Source: Paraburkholderia hiiakae
GTDB taxonomy: Bacteria > Pseudomonadota > Gammaproteobacteria > Burkholderiales > Burkholderiaceae
Assembly: GCF_904848665.1 (NCBI RefSeq)
Contig: NZ_CAJHCQ010000018.1
Span: 1 to 64,000, forward strand
Length of the DNA stretch: 64,000 nt
Direction of reading: 5' to 3'
Part shown: positions 17,810-26,763 of the stretch, one piece after another
How positions within the stretch are numbered: the stretch's first letter is position 1
Layout: every line of letters starts with the position of its first letter
Program-made: the position numbers and the translations under genes
Notes under the pieces: generated by a model
What the model saw: the letters and a program-made list of their open reading frames with translations, nothing else
What the model was told of the DNA's origin: nothing
Database searches by the model: none

Positions 17810-18700
17810 TCAGTACAAAGCGATGCCGGTGATGTGCCCCAGCTTGAATATCAGCTCCTTGTTTCCCGTCTCCAGGTCGACGCGCCAGATCTGGCCGCCT
17901 AGATCCGCGACGAAAGCAGCGTTGGCACCGGCGTCCACCGCGAGACCGATAGCTTCCGCGAAGCCCACGCAGATGACCTGAGAGTCCAGCAACCCGTCCG
18001 GTGTCAGCCGCGCGCGGTTGAGGCTATTGCCGTACGGTGCCGCGCCGCGATCCGTCCAGTAGAGCAAGGCGTTTTCAGCGTCGATTTCCAGATCGATGGG
18101 TTCGGGAAGATCCTTGAGTAGCACCTTAATATCGGATCGGTTAGCCGCGGTTTCGCCAACGGGCATCTCCAGCCCTGCGCTAAATATCCGCCCTTGCCCT
18201 CCCTTGGCCGGCCCCTTCTGAGTCCAGAGTATTCGCTGGTTGGCGTGATCCAACGCAATTCCGACACATTGATTGAGAATCGCGCTTTTCCCGCCTTCGG
18301 CGCTGGAGCGATCGACGAGGCGCGTCAATTCGCTACCGTCTGTTTTGCTGCGCCATACCGCGCCGCCTTCACGGTCGCACCAGTACAGCAGTTCACGAGA
18401 AGCATCGAGGTAAAGCTGCTTGGGCGTGGTGAAAGCTCGTTTCCCGGCGAGAACGTGGCGGTTTTCGCCGTTCAGGTCAATCGCTTCGATGCTACCGTCG
18501 TCGGCGTTGAAATCCAGACCCATGTTGGTCCAGTAGATGGTGTTTCGCCGTTTGTCGAATTGAATACCATCCGGGGTTCCCTTCAATTCATCGACAATCA
18601 ATCGAAAATCGCTGCCCGTAACGTCGATTGAGAATATCGAAGGATGATCGGTCCGGAGTGCTAGTATTCTCTTCGTAGAACAAATAGATTTATCTGACAT
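17810..18700 (-). CDS. YWTD-repeat beta-propeller protein
   Basis: The protein has 296 residues with repeated blades carrying IYWTN, LYWCD, ILWTQ and LYWTD, the LDL-receptor class B (YWTD) signature. There is no signal peptide, so it should be cytoplasmic. Six blades of about 45 residues fill the whole chain. Bacterial members can be lactonase-like or simple binding propellers; no obvious metal-site set is visible. It lies 40 bases before the CoA-transferase gene and 63 after the dehydrogenase gene, so it probably belongs to the same pathway. Confidence 0.75.
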   Translation of the reverse strand: MSDKSICSTKRILALRTDHPSIFSIDVTGSDFRLIVDELKGTPDGIQFDKRRNTIYWTNMGLDFNADDGSIEAIDLNGENRHVLAGKRAFTTPKQLYLDASRELLYWCDREGGAVWRSKTDGSELTRLVDRSSAEGGKSAILNQCVGIALDHANQRILWTQKGPAKGGQGRIFSAGLEMPVGETAANRSDIKVLLKDLPEPIDLEIDAENALLYWTDRGAAPYGNSLNRARLTPDGLLDSQVICVGFAEAIGLAVDAGANAAFVADLGGQIWRVDLETGNKELIFKLGHITGIALY

Positions 18701-18763
18701 TCTAATATTTTTTCTGTTTGAGTTTCGCCGGCAATCGCTTCGAGTAAGCTTTTCGCCAATTTT

Positions 18764-19732
18764 TCACGGCTTGTCGTGTATTTGAGCCAAGCCGTTTATG
18801 ATCGTGACTTCCTTGACGTCCCGATCGGTATTCAGCTGTGTAATGGAGGCGGCGCCGTAAGCCTCGCCGATCTGATCGAGTAGCATCTTCTTGGTGTCTT
18901 CGTCGAAATGAACGTTCCTGGAGGCTTCATCCTCCCAGCGCGATTCCATGCCGGGTGCGAGATGTTCGACGAAATGTGCAAACCCCCCGTCGCCACCGCC
19001 AAGGTGAAACGACAGGAAGGGACCGCCCGTTGCCCAGCGAATGCCGAGTGAGCTGGTGACCACTTTGTCGAGATCCTTGATCGAGACGACGCCTCGCTTG
19101 ACGAGCGACACGCACTCCCTGAAGATCGCGCTCTGCAGGCGATTGGCCACGAACCCTGGAACTTCCTGCTTGATTTCAAGCGCGACCTTGCCGATCGTGG
19201 CATAGAAGTCGATCGCCTTGGCCGTCAATTCCGACGGGGTCTTTTCACCCGGCACGACCTCGACCAGCGGCATCAGATGGGGTGGATTGAACGGGTGTCC
19301 AATGATCAGGCGCCCCGGCTGTTTGAGTTTCACAGACTGCCTGGTAGCACCGATGCCTGAACTGGACGACAGCAGCAACGCCGACGCCGGCGCTGCGCTT
19401 TCGATCTCTGACCAGAGATCGATCTTGAATTCCAGACGCTCCGGCCCATTTTCCTGGACGTAGTCTGCGCCTGCTACCGCCCTGGCCAGATCACTTTCGA
19501 AAAACAGACTCCCGGTATCGACCTCGGTGTAACCGAGTGCGAGCAACGAAGGCGTGGCTTCGTCGATATAGGCGAGAACTTTCTGCTCGATGCCGGGCAT
19601 CGGATCGGTGACCGTGACCCGCATGCCATTGGCGAGAAACAGCGCTGCCCAGGATGCGCCGATCACGCCGCCACCGATAACGGTAATGTTCTGACGTGCG
19701 ACCTTTAAAGACCGCTTTACTTCATTCGACAT
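18764..19732 (-). CDS. 3-hydroxyacyl-CoA / L-carnitine dehydrogenase family
   Basis: The protein has 322 residues from the ATG at 19732, which follows a GGGAG site; upstream codons are rejected. The NAD-binding motif GGGVIGASWA is near residues 20-29 and a conserved ENGPERLEFK near 90 is typical of the carnitine dehydrogenase and lambda-crystallin branch. The catalytic HPFNPP motif and the C-terminal dimer domain (VPGFVANRLQ) are present. It should oxidise a 3-hydroxy acid or its CoA ester with NAD. Being first in a trio with a CaiB-like transferase supports a carnitine-like substrate, but this is inference. Confidence 0.82.
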   Translation of the reverse strand: MSNEVKRSLKVARQNITVIGGGVIGASWAALFLANGMRVTVTDPMPGIEQKVLAYIDEATPSLLALGYTEVDTGSLFFESDLARAVAGADYVQENGPERLEFKIDLWSEIESAAPASALLLSSSSGIGATRQSVKLKQPGRLIIGHPFNPPHLMPLVEVVPGEKTPSELTAKAIDFYATIGKVALEIKQEVPGFVANRLQSAIFRECVSLVKRGVVSIKDLDKVVTSSLGIRWATGGPFLSFHLGGGDGGFAHFVEHLAPGMESRWEDEASRNVHFDEDTKKMLLDQIGEAYGAASITQLNTDRDVKEVTIINGLAQIHDKP

Positions 19733-19975
19733 ATCAAGCTCCCAATTAATTGACGCATGGGTGTAGCCCCATACGTAGTGCGACGAGTCCACGACGATAC
19801 CCAGCGGCGTCCTCCCGTTGGCCGCGCGTTTTGATACGCCTAAGGGTGAAGTCGTCGATTAAACGTGAGTTGAAGACGCGTACGAAGCGCAATGCCAACG
19901 ATCTGTCTCGTGGCATACGCGCCGGACAACGCGGATATCACACTTCAAGCAAACTACGAGAGCGACGACGGGGGT

Positions 19976-22105
19976 TTAGCTGGACTCCCCGCGCGCATCC
20001 GTGTCCGTTGATAAATGTGAACGAGGGGGGAAGAAGAATTCACTCGGGTAATGACGCAGGCGTCGCAGCACGTCGCGCAAGAGCCTGCGTGTCTCGGAAA
20101 GCGTAACGCCGCGCGCGCGCAGCGCGACCCACATCGCAAGGCTAAAGCTGACAAGCAGGTTCACCGCCCCGATTGTCCAGGTGCCCACGACGGCTGCCAA
20201 CATCAGTGAGTGAGGTGCAGCGAAGTTGAGCGAGACGCTCGCGAAGCCCGAGTAGGTTGACACGAACGCGACGTGCCGGATGTCGATCGGGAGGTCGAAC
20301 AGCACACCGAGCGCCCATACACCGCTCAACATGAAGCCAAAAACGAAATTTCCGATTAGCGCGCCGAGATTGTCTTTCACATAGTTGGCTAACCGCTGAA
20401 GGTGACGCTCGCCGAACACGCGGCGCGCCCAGCGGATATGCATGATGCGCTCGGGGATGCGCTCATAGGTGCACACGTTGTCGCAATAGCCGTTGATCTG
20501 ACCGGCAAAAAAGAGACACACACCCGCGATCGCGGCATAGAAAAGCGTGGAGGGTCTGAACGCCACCTCCTTGAGCAGTTCAGTCGCCGCCGCGGGGCTG
20601 ATGAACGAATGCCCCATGACCTGCCGGTACGCCAGACCGATCAACACCGCAACGGGCACGGCAAGCGCGATGTTGCCTAGAATCGCTGCAGTCTGGCTGC
20701 GCATGGTCCGCACGATGAGCGTCACAAGGTGTTCGAGGTCGCGGCCGCCCTTGCGGCTGTTGTCCTTGATTGCCGCGGCGAGCGCATGGGCCGTCATCGC
20801 GGGCTGCTTGGTGGCCACGGTGCCGCGCAGGACGTGAATCAGGACGAAGCCGAGTCCATAGTTGAGGCCAAACCCGATCGATTCGTTGAGCGGCGTCCAG
20901 CCGAGTCTCGCGATCATGAACTTGAGCGCGGACATGAAGCCGATCAGGAAACCACCGAGTAGCGCGGAGCGCAGCAGCGCAAAGTAGTCCTTACGGTTCG
21001 ACGTAATATAGTGCTCGCCTGCACGACCGACATTCTCCGTCACACGTAGCGCGATCAGCTCGACGTTCTGCCGGAAATAGTCGTGCAGATTGTTGCGGCA
21101 ACATTCAGCCTGGATCAATTCGGACGCCAGTTCGGCGATCATGGGCAGCACGATATCGGCACCGCGTTGCTCGTGCAGCGCGGCCACCACACCGATCAAT
21201 CTTTCCGCCCGCGCCAGATGTTGTTTCAGACGCAACAGATGCAGCGTTAACGAAACGCTGGTGCCGGTCTGCGCGGCGCGCATGCGAATGCGGTCGCCCA
21301 CCGCGCGGCATTCGTTCAGCAGCGCCGCGAGATGCTCCGCGTCCACGCCTGCAGCGCGGGCGCGGGTCGTATTTCCGTTGCAACAAAGCTGGACATCGGT
21401 CGACGGCGCCGCGTTCGGCGATGTATTGAAGCGCGCGAGATACGCGATCATTTCCTGGTTTTGCGCCATGAATGGCGAGCAATCCGAATCGAGCGTCGAA
21501 TCGTGCCGAAGCATTTCACGCTCCAGACCAATGGCTGCAATACGGTAAGAGAGCACACGCAACGCTTCGAGCAACTGGCGTAGCGGCTGTACAGCGTCCG
21601 GCGCGTCGCGTGCGCAGGTCGGCTCGGGCACCTCGTCAAAGCGCAGCGCGCGCAACAGTTTGGCCCAGGCATCGATACCAGCCTCTCGAACCCACAGATG
21701 ATCGCTTGCCCGTTTGAAGACCTTGGCGATCACATCGCACAACTGGGACAGGTCGAAGAGATCGGGAAGCAGCGTGCTTCGAGCGAGGCGGCGCGTGACT
21801 TCGGCGACAAAGCCGCTATTCGGAAAAATGCCGACGTCCGTGTAGAGTGCCACCTGCCTGCGCTCCGCCAGGAGGCGCAATAACGCATCACGCAGCCTCG
21901 CCCGATATTCGGCGTGCCGTTCGAGCAGTACGCAGAGTGTGTGGATGGCATGCCGTGCCGCATCGCCGTCGTTTGCGCGGTGTGGCCGCATGCAACTGAC
22001 GATATCGTTCAGGAGACCGATATCGGGCTCGCGAACGTGAGCAACACGACTCAGGACAGACTCGATAGCCGATTGATGGTCTTCGGGAGCGACGGGATTC
22101 TTCAT
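19976..22105 (-). CDS. SpecificRecomb-family (Gcr-like) membrane protein
   Basis: The protein has 709 residues and matches the family annotated as site-specific recombinase Gcr. The N-terminal half (to about 370) is helical and soluble. The second half has several membrane helices (about 380-400, 415-435, 475-495, 530-550, 600-640 and 655-680). The motifs NVGRAGEHYITSNRKDYFAL and ISPAAATELLKEV are conserved in this family. No tyrosine- or serine-recombinase catalytic set is visible, so the recombinase name is doubtful and an inner-membrane role is more likely. It stands alone. Confidence 0.8.
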   Translation of the reverse strand: MKNPVAPEDHQSAIESVLSRVAHVREPDIGLLNDIVSCMRPHRANDGDAARHAIHTLCVLLERHAEYRARLRDALLRLLAERRQVALYTDVGIFPNSGFVAEVTRRLARSTLLPDLFDLSQLCDVIAKVFKRASDHLWVREAGIDAWAKLLRALRFDEVPEPTCARDAPDAVQPLRQLLEALRVLSYRIAAIGLEREMLRHDSTLDSDCSPFMAQNQEMIAYLARFNTSPNAAPSTDVQLCCNGNTTRARAAGVDAEHLAALLNECRAVGDRIRMRAAQTGTSVSLTLHLLRLKQHLARAERLIGVVAALHEQRGADIVLPMIAELASELIQAECCRNNLHDYFRQNVELIALRVTENVGRAGEHYITSNRKDYFALLRSALLGGFLIGFMSALKFMIARLGWTPLNESIGFGLNYGLGFVLIHVLRGTVATKQPAMTAHALAAAIKDNSRKGGRDLEHLVTLIVRTMRSQTAAILGNIALAVPVAVLIGLAYRQVMGHSFISPAAATELLKEVAFRPSTLFYAAIAGVCLFFAGQINGYCDNVCTYERIPERIMHIRWARRVFGERHLQRLANYVKDNLGALIGNFVFGFMLSGVWALGVLFDLPIDIRHVAFVSTYSGFASVSLNFAAPHSLMLAAVVGTWTIGAVNLLVSFSLAMWVALRARGVTLSETRRLLRDVLRRLRHYPSEFFFPPRSHLSTDTDARGESS

Positions 22106-22330
22106 AGGCTACAGGGCGACATGTGCGATGGATCAGGTGCGACGTGTACTGAAGACGCGGTGCCAGCGGCAGGAGGCGATCCCGATTGCGGGAGTGCTGA
22201 TCGGCAGGTGTTGGTGGACGCGACAGGTTAAAGGCAGCACAACGTCAGAGAAAGTCGAACGTCGCCTTGAGTTGTTGGCGGTCAAGCTCTTTCGTTGACG
22301 CGCGCGCGGCTCTGCGTGGCCGGCGGCGAT

Positions 22331-22360
22331 TGGTCGCGGTTGGTCGCGACTGGTCGCGCA
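22331..22360. repeat. three tandem TGGTCGCG decamers
   Basis: Three 10-base units, each beginning TGGTCGCG and differing in the last two bases, follow one another without a gap between the SpecificRecomb gene start and the decayed transposase. A role is not visible. Confidence 0.7.
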
Positions 22361-22379
22361 CGAATGCGGATGGATGGAC

Positions 22380-22920
22380 TGCCAGCGCTTAGGTGACCTT
22401 GCCTCGTTTCCACGTACAGCAAGGCATGTCAACCCAGCCTCGTAGTCGAGAGGGGTATGGAAGTCGATCGAGGTCTGCAAGCGTTGCCGATTGCAATAGC
22501 CTTCGATCCAGTCGACGATGTCCAGACGAGCGAGAGCACGTCTTTCGTAGTTAGCCTGATAGAGTCTTTCGACTTTCAGCGTCTTAAAGAAGCTCTCCGT
22601 CGGGGCGTGATCCGACGCATTAGCGCGCCGCCTCGTCTAGATGCTTGCCTTGAAGTCGGCGGCCAGTTTCCGGTACGCCCGGTTCACGTATTGGCTTGCG
22701 CGGTCGGAATATAACGGCAGCTCCCTACCGGTTTGCGTTGCCAGCACGCGCTGCGCAGTGTCTGGCAGACCAGACACGCTCCGAAGGAAGTCCCCTTGGG
22801 GGATTACCAGGTTTCGCCGGTCCTGACGAACGCGATGTCGCCGACCGACGCCTGATTGGGCTGCCAGTCGTCGAAAGGACGATCAAGCAGATTGCAGCCA
22901 CGCGGTAATTTCCGCTTTTA
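22380..22920 (-). pseudogene. decayed IS3-family transposase (OrfB) remnant
   Basis: Minus-strand translation gives pieces of an IS3-family DDE transposase in order. Near 22800-22870 it reads PNQASVGDIAFVRTGETW, matching the first Asp block. Near 22670-22730 it reads LYSDRASQYVNRAYRKL, the second block. Near 22450-22610 it reads HAPTESFFKTLKVERLYQ and then YCNRQRLQTSIDFHTPLDYE, the Glu block and C-terminus. A TAG stop lies in frame between the last two blocks and another stop follows the first. OrfA and clear terminal repeats are not seen. This is an old, inactive insertion. Confidence 0.85.
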
Positions 22921-22996
22921 GCTACATGGATATGTCAGCGTTTTAGCGTTGCGTTCTCCCGGTACAAGCACGCAACGCCGATTCCCTTGCAGATCT

Positions 22997-23848
22997 CTAG
23001 TCGTAACTGTAGACGCCGCGCCCAGTCTTGCGGCCCAGACGCCCGGCGGCCACCAGTTCACGAAGCAGCGGACACGCGCGGTATTTCGAATCGCCAAAGT
23101 CCTTGTAAAAGACGTCCATGACCGAAAGGACCACGTCGAGCCCAACGAGGTCGGCCAGCGCCAACGGGCCAATCGGCTGATTCGCACCGAGACGCATACC
23201 GGTGTCGATATCCTCGGCTGGCGCGACACCTTCGGCCAGCAGGAAGAAAGCCTCGTTGATCATAGGCACGAGAATGCGGTTGACCACGAAGCCCGGCGAA
23301 TTACGCACACTGATTGGCGATTTGCCGAGCCGCAATGTCAGTTCGCGGACCGCCCCCGCGGCGGCGCTACCGGTTTCGAGGCCCCGGATGATTTCAACGA
23401 GCGGCATCAGCGGCACCGGATTGAAGAAGTGCATGCCGACAAGGCGCGACGGGTCGGCAAGCGCAGCACCAAGCGTGGTGATCGAGATTGATGACGTATT
23501 GGAAGCGAGAATGGCGTCGGGACGCGCGACCGCTTCAATCTGCTTCAAGATGCGCAACTTCAGATCGAGGCTTTCGGTGGCCGCCTCGATAATCAGCCCG
23601 GCAGCGCCGAGCCGCTGATAATCCGTGGATGTCTCGATGCGCGCAAGCGCGGCGTCGCACGCCGCCGCGTCCAGCTTGTCTTTCGCCATGAGCCGATCGA
23701 GGCTTCCCCTCACTGTGGCGAGGCCTCTGTCGAGCGCCGCGTCGCTGACGTCGACCACGATCACGCGCAGGCCAGCGAGCGCGGCGACCTGCGCGATGCC
23801 GGAGCCCATCGTCCCGGCGCCGACAATTCCCAATGTTTCGATTTGCAT
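22997..23848 (-). CDS. hbd: 3-hydroxybutyryl-CoA dehydrogenase
   Basis: The protein has 283 residues, the normal length. The NAD motif GAGTMGSGIAQ is at 10-20. The catalytic block SNTSSISIT and HFFNPVPLMPLVEII (near 138-152) are complete, and the C-terminal domain has NRILVPMINEA. It reduces acetoacetyl-CoA or oxidises 3-hydroxyacyl-CoA with NAD(P) in the cytoplasm. The gene lies 34 bases after the bktB-like thiolase on the same strand, so the two form an operon for short-chain fatty-acid or aromatic-ring breakdown. Confidence 0.92.
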   Translation of the reverse strand: MQIETLGIVGAGTMGSGIAQVAALAGLRVIVVDVSDAALDRGLATVRGSLDRLMAKDKLDAAACDAALARIETSTDYQRLGAAGLIIEAATESLDLKLRILKQIEAVARPDAILASNTSSISITTLGAALADPSRLVGMHFFNPVPLMPLVEIIRGLETGSAAAGAVRELTLRLGKSPISVRNSPGFVVNRILVPMINEAFFLLAEGVAPAEDIDTGMRLGANQPIGPLALADLVGLDVVLSVMDVFYKDFGDSKYRACPLLRELVAAGRLGRKTGRGVYSYD

Positions 23849-23882
23849 TGCTTTTTATCGCGCGACCGAAGTCGCGTTCAAC

Positions 23883-25073
23883 TTATGACTGAATGTTTTC
23901 GAAAATGGCGGCGATACCCTGGCCGCCGCCAATGCACATCGTGACGAGCGCGTAGCGGCCGCCAATGCGCTTGAGTTCGTGCAGCGCCTTCACGGCAATC
24001 AGTGCGCCAGTCGCGCCAATGGGATGGCCGAGCGAAATACCCGAACCATTCGGGTTCACCTTTTCAGGGTCGAGGCCGAGTTCCTGCGTGACCGCACATG
24101 CCTGGGCAGCGAAGGCCTCGTTCGACTCGATCACATCGAGGTCCGCGACAGACAAGCCCGCGCGCTGCAACGCAAGACGCGTAGCCGGCACCGGGCCAAT
24201 GCCCATGTAGAGCGGATCGACGCCGGCGTGTGCATATGCCACGAGTTTCGCCATCGGCGCGAGGCCGCGCGCCTCGGCCGCTTCGCGCGACATCAACAGG
24301 ACGGCTGCGGCAGCGTCGTTGATGCCGGAAGCGTTGCCCGCCGTGACCGTACCGTTCTCTTTCGCAAATACGGGCTTGAGCTTCGCGAAGTCGTCGATCG
24401 TTGCATCGTGGCGCAAGTGCTCGTCGGTGTCGAAGACGCTCTCGCGCCCTTTCACCGCGCGCTTGACCGGCACGATCTGGCTGGCGAACCGGCCTTCGGC
24501 GATAGCCCTCGCCGCGCGGCGATGCGACTCGAGCGCGAGATTGTCCTGGCGCTCACGCGTAATGCCATAGCGGCCCGCGACATTCTCGGCGGTGACGCCC
24601 ATCGGCACAGTGTGGAAAGGATCGTTGAGCGCGCCCAGCATCATGTCGATGAGGCGTGCGTCGCCCATACGTGCGCCGAAGCGCGCCTCGGTCGTGATGT
24701 ACGGCGCGCGGCTCATGTTCTCGGCACCGGCGCCGATCGCGACCTCAGCATCGCCGAGCAGAATGGTTTGCGCGGCGGAAACGATCGCCTGCAAGCCCGA
24801 ACCGCACAGCCGGTTGACGTTGAACGCAGGCGTCGAATCAGGAATGCCGGCATTGATCGCGGCGACGCGCGACAGGTAAAAGTCCCGCGGCTCCGTGGCG
24901 ATCACGTTGCCGAACACCACATGCCCCACGTCCTTTGCTTCGACGTGGCTGCGCGTGAGCAGTTCGCGCACGACGATTGCACCGAGTTCGGTCGGCGGCA
25001 CATCCTTCAGGCTGCCGCCGAATTTTCCGATCGCGGTCCGCACGCCGCCCACCACCACGACTTCCCTGTTCAT
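23883..25073 (-). CDS. bktB: acetyl-CoA acyltransferase (beta-ketothiolase, BktB type)
   Basis: The protein has 396 residues. The nucleophilic cysteine is in NVNRLCGSGLQAI (near 88-92), with SNEAFAAQ near 320, GSGISLGHPIGATG holding the active His near 350, and CIGGGQG with the second catalytic Cys near 380. The N-terminus MNREVVVVGGVRTAIGKFGG closely follows BktB of Cupriavidus. It condenses or cleaves 3-oxoacyl-CoA. It is transcribed just before the hbd-like gene. Confidence 0.92.
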   Translation of the reverse strand: MNREVVVVGGVRTAIGKFGGSLKDVPPTELGAIVVRELLTRSHVEAKDVGHVVFGNVIATEPRDFYLSRVAAINAGIPDSTPAFNVNRLCGSGLQAIVSAAQTILLGDAEVAIGAGAENMSRAPYITTEARFGARMGDARLIDMMLGALNDPFHTVPMGVTAENVAGRYGITRERQDNLALESHRRAARAIAEGRFASQIVPVKRAVKGRESVFDTDEHLRHDATIDDFAKLKPVFAKENGTVTAGNASGINDAAAAVLLMSREAAEARGLAPMAKLVAYAHAGVDPLYMGIGPVPATRLALQRAGLSVADLDVIESNEAFAAQACAVTQELGLDPEKVNPNGSGISLGHPIGATGALIAVKALHELKRIGGRYALVTMCIGGGQGIAAIFENIQS

Positions 25074-25703
25074 ATGGATTCCTTAGTTATCTGTTTGCTG
25101 CCTGTGATGCGGCGGCGCAGCGTGTTGCTACGCCTGGTCCCGACCTGTTTCGCAGGGACCCAAGGCACGTCATGCGAATCCTAGCGCCAACAGAAGCCGG
25201 ACAGACTGATGAAATCGGCCGACATACTGACAAAACTGGCCATGTCATGCCGTCAACCGTGGCCAGACAATGGACCTCGATGGTGCCTGTCTGCTAAAGG
25301 CATCGTGCAGCGCGTGGTTTCGTCAAGGGCGATCCAGCACCCTTTAAGCGCTCGAGTCTATAAGGCTCGCCGGCCCCGGCTGGGTCGAGCGCACCCAGAT
25401 CATCGGAGAAATCGTCAGGCTGTCCGGCAGCGGTTTCATGACGCGCGGAGGAGACTCGGCGACCGGCGCGGAATCTCGCCCAGATGTTCGTCGATGCGTT
25501 GCGGCAGATCGAATCGAACGTCAGAATCAGGGTGCAACGCTCCCCCGCGCGGCGCAAGCGTGCCGAGGTCCTCGGTGAAGTTTTCCAGATCGTCCGGCGC
25601 AATGCCGTACGGTGTCGCCACCTTGCGTTATTGACCTTGGCGAATCAAAAAATACTCGCGCCTCACAAGAGCTACGAATTGTTCCCGAATCGCCATCGAA
25701 TTC
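25074..25703. other. 630-base gap, possibly decayed sequence
   Basis: No gene is recognised. A minus-strand frame of 61 codons (25436-25621) reads DDLENFTEDLGTLAPRGG, and a second frame just beyond reads QPDDFSDDLGALDPAG. These look like broken pieces of coding sequence, but I cannot name the protein. The promoter of the thiolase operon must lie at the left end. Confidence 0.35.
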
Positions 25704-26450
25704 TCATAGAAAGGTTAGCTTGCCGTTCTTGATGTCATACATCGAGCCCACCATCTTTACGTTCCCTTTGTTTTCCAGATCGGACAGGATCGGACTTCCA
25801 CTGCGGATCGCAGCTATCGCGCCCTGAACATTCGACCTCGCCACAGCATCGACAAATTCATCATTTTTACTGGTTCGCTCTCCAGAGTATTGCGTTGCCG
25901 TGATGGCCGGCTGAATCTTCTGGAGCAAACCCGTCAAATTTCCCAACTGAACGTTATCGATTGCACCCTTTATCGCCCCGCATGCGGTGTGCCCCATCAC
26001 CAGAATCACTTTTGCGCCGGCAACGGCACAAGCGAACTCCATACTCCCGAGTATGTCCTGATTTGCGATGTTTCCCGCGATTCTGGCATTGAACGTGTCG
26101 CCGATTCCCATATCCAGAATGATCTCTGCTGGCGCGCGAGAGTCGATACAACTGAGGACGATTGCTGCAGGGTACTGGCCGGTAGCGCTTGCTCGCTTCT
26201 GCGCGAGAAAATCCTGCTTTTTCATCTTGCCGGTGCGAAACCGCTCGTTGCCGGCTTTCATCATTTCGATGATCTGATCTGGAGTCAGTGCGTTGCGCTG
26301 CGATTCGGACAGCGCCGCCGCCTGCACATCGCTCACGGCGAGCTGCGTGCCTGCAACGATAGTAGCCACGCTGATGCCGGCCTTTATCCACCTGCGCCTT
26401 CCGCCATCCGCCGGGTCGTCGGGAACGTCAATCGCCGTGTTTGCAGACAT
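25704..26450 (-). CDS. Tat-exported beta-class carbonic anhydrase
   Basis: The protein has 248 residues. The N-terminus has GGRRRWIKAGISVATIVAG (about 16-34), a twin-arginine type export signal ending near VQAAA. The zinc site is complete: Cys101, Asp103 and Arg105 in SCIDSR, His153 and Cys156 in GHTACGA. It should interconvert CO2 and bicarbonate in the periplasm. Beta-class enzymes are usually cytoplasmic, so export is noteworthy. It stands alone; a gap of about 310 bases separates it from the divergent recombinase gene. Confidence 0.88.
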   Translation of the reverse strand: MSANTAIDVPDDPADGGRRRWIKAGISVATIVAGTQLAVSDVQAAALSESQRNALTPDQIIEMMKAGNERFRTGKMKKQDFLAQKRASATGQYPAAIVLSCIDSRAPAEIILDMGIGDTFNARIAGNIANQDILGSMEFACAVAGAKVILVMGHTACGAIKGAIDNVQLGNLTGLLQKIQPAITATQYSGERTSKNDEFVDAVARSNVQGAIAAIRSGSPILSDLENKGNVKMVGSMYDIKNGKLTFL

Positions 26451-26763
26451 TGGAAATCTCCTTTATTTGCGGAGGTCGAGCCTTGACTCGGGGAGAGACC
26501 TTGATCGATGTTCGCTAACAGCCTCAAATCAGCACAAAGCAAACGAGAAGATGGCTGGTCAGAGTATAGGCGGCGTGTGAAATCGTGATATTTGGCTGCG
26601 CCTGCGCCAGGAGGACTGAACTGTCTTCCGGCACCCCGAGTTCCTGAACCGCAAAGGCACCCACGGCGCCCTCTCGTTTTCCACGGAAATTCGGTCTCAT
26701 CCACGTCTATAAAGATAATCCTTCTTATCACAAGGCACCAATTTTTACGCTAAACTCCGATGC
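26451..26763. other. 313-base divergent gap
   Basis: This is the gap between the carbonic anhydrase and tyrosine recombinase genes. The right end (about 26705-26760) is AT-rich and probably carries the recombinase promoter. No gene, repeat or attachment-like duplication is seen. Confidence 0.4.

Noticed and set aside
19976..22105. Active site-specific recombinase
   Set aside because: The family name says recombinase, but the chain has several membrane helices and no recombinase catalytic set.
22133..22480. Short minus-strand frame with SIDFHTPLDYE
   Set aside because: It is the C-terminal piece of the decayed IS3 transposase followed by unrelated sequence, not a separate gene.
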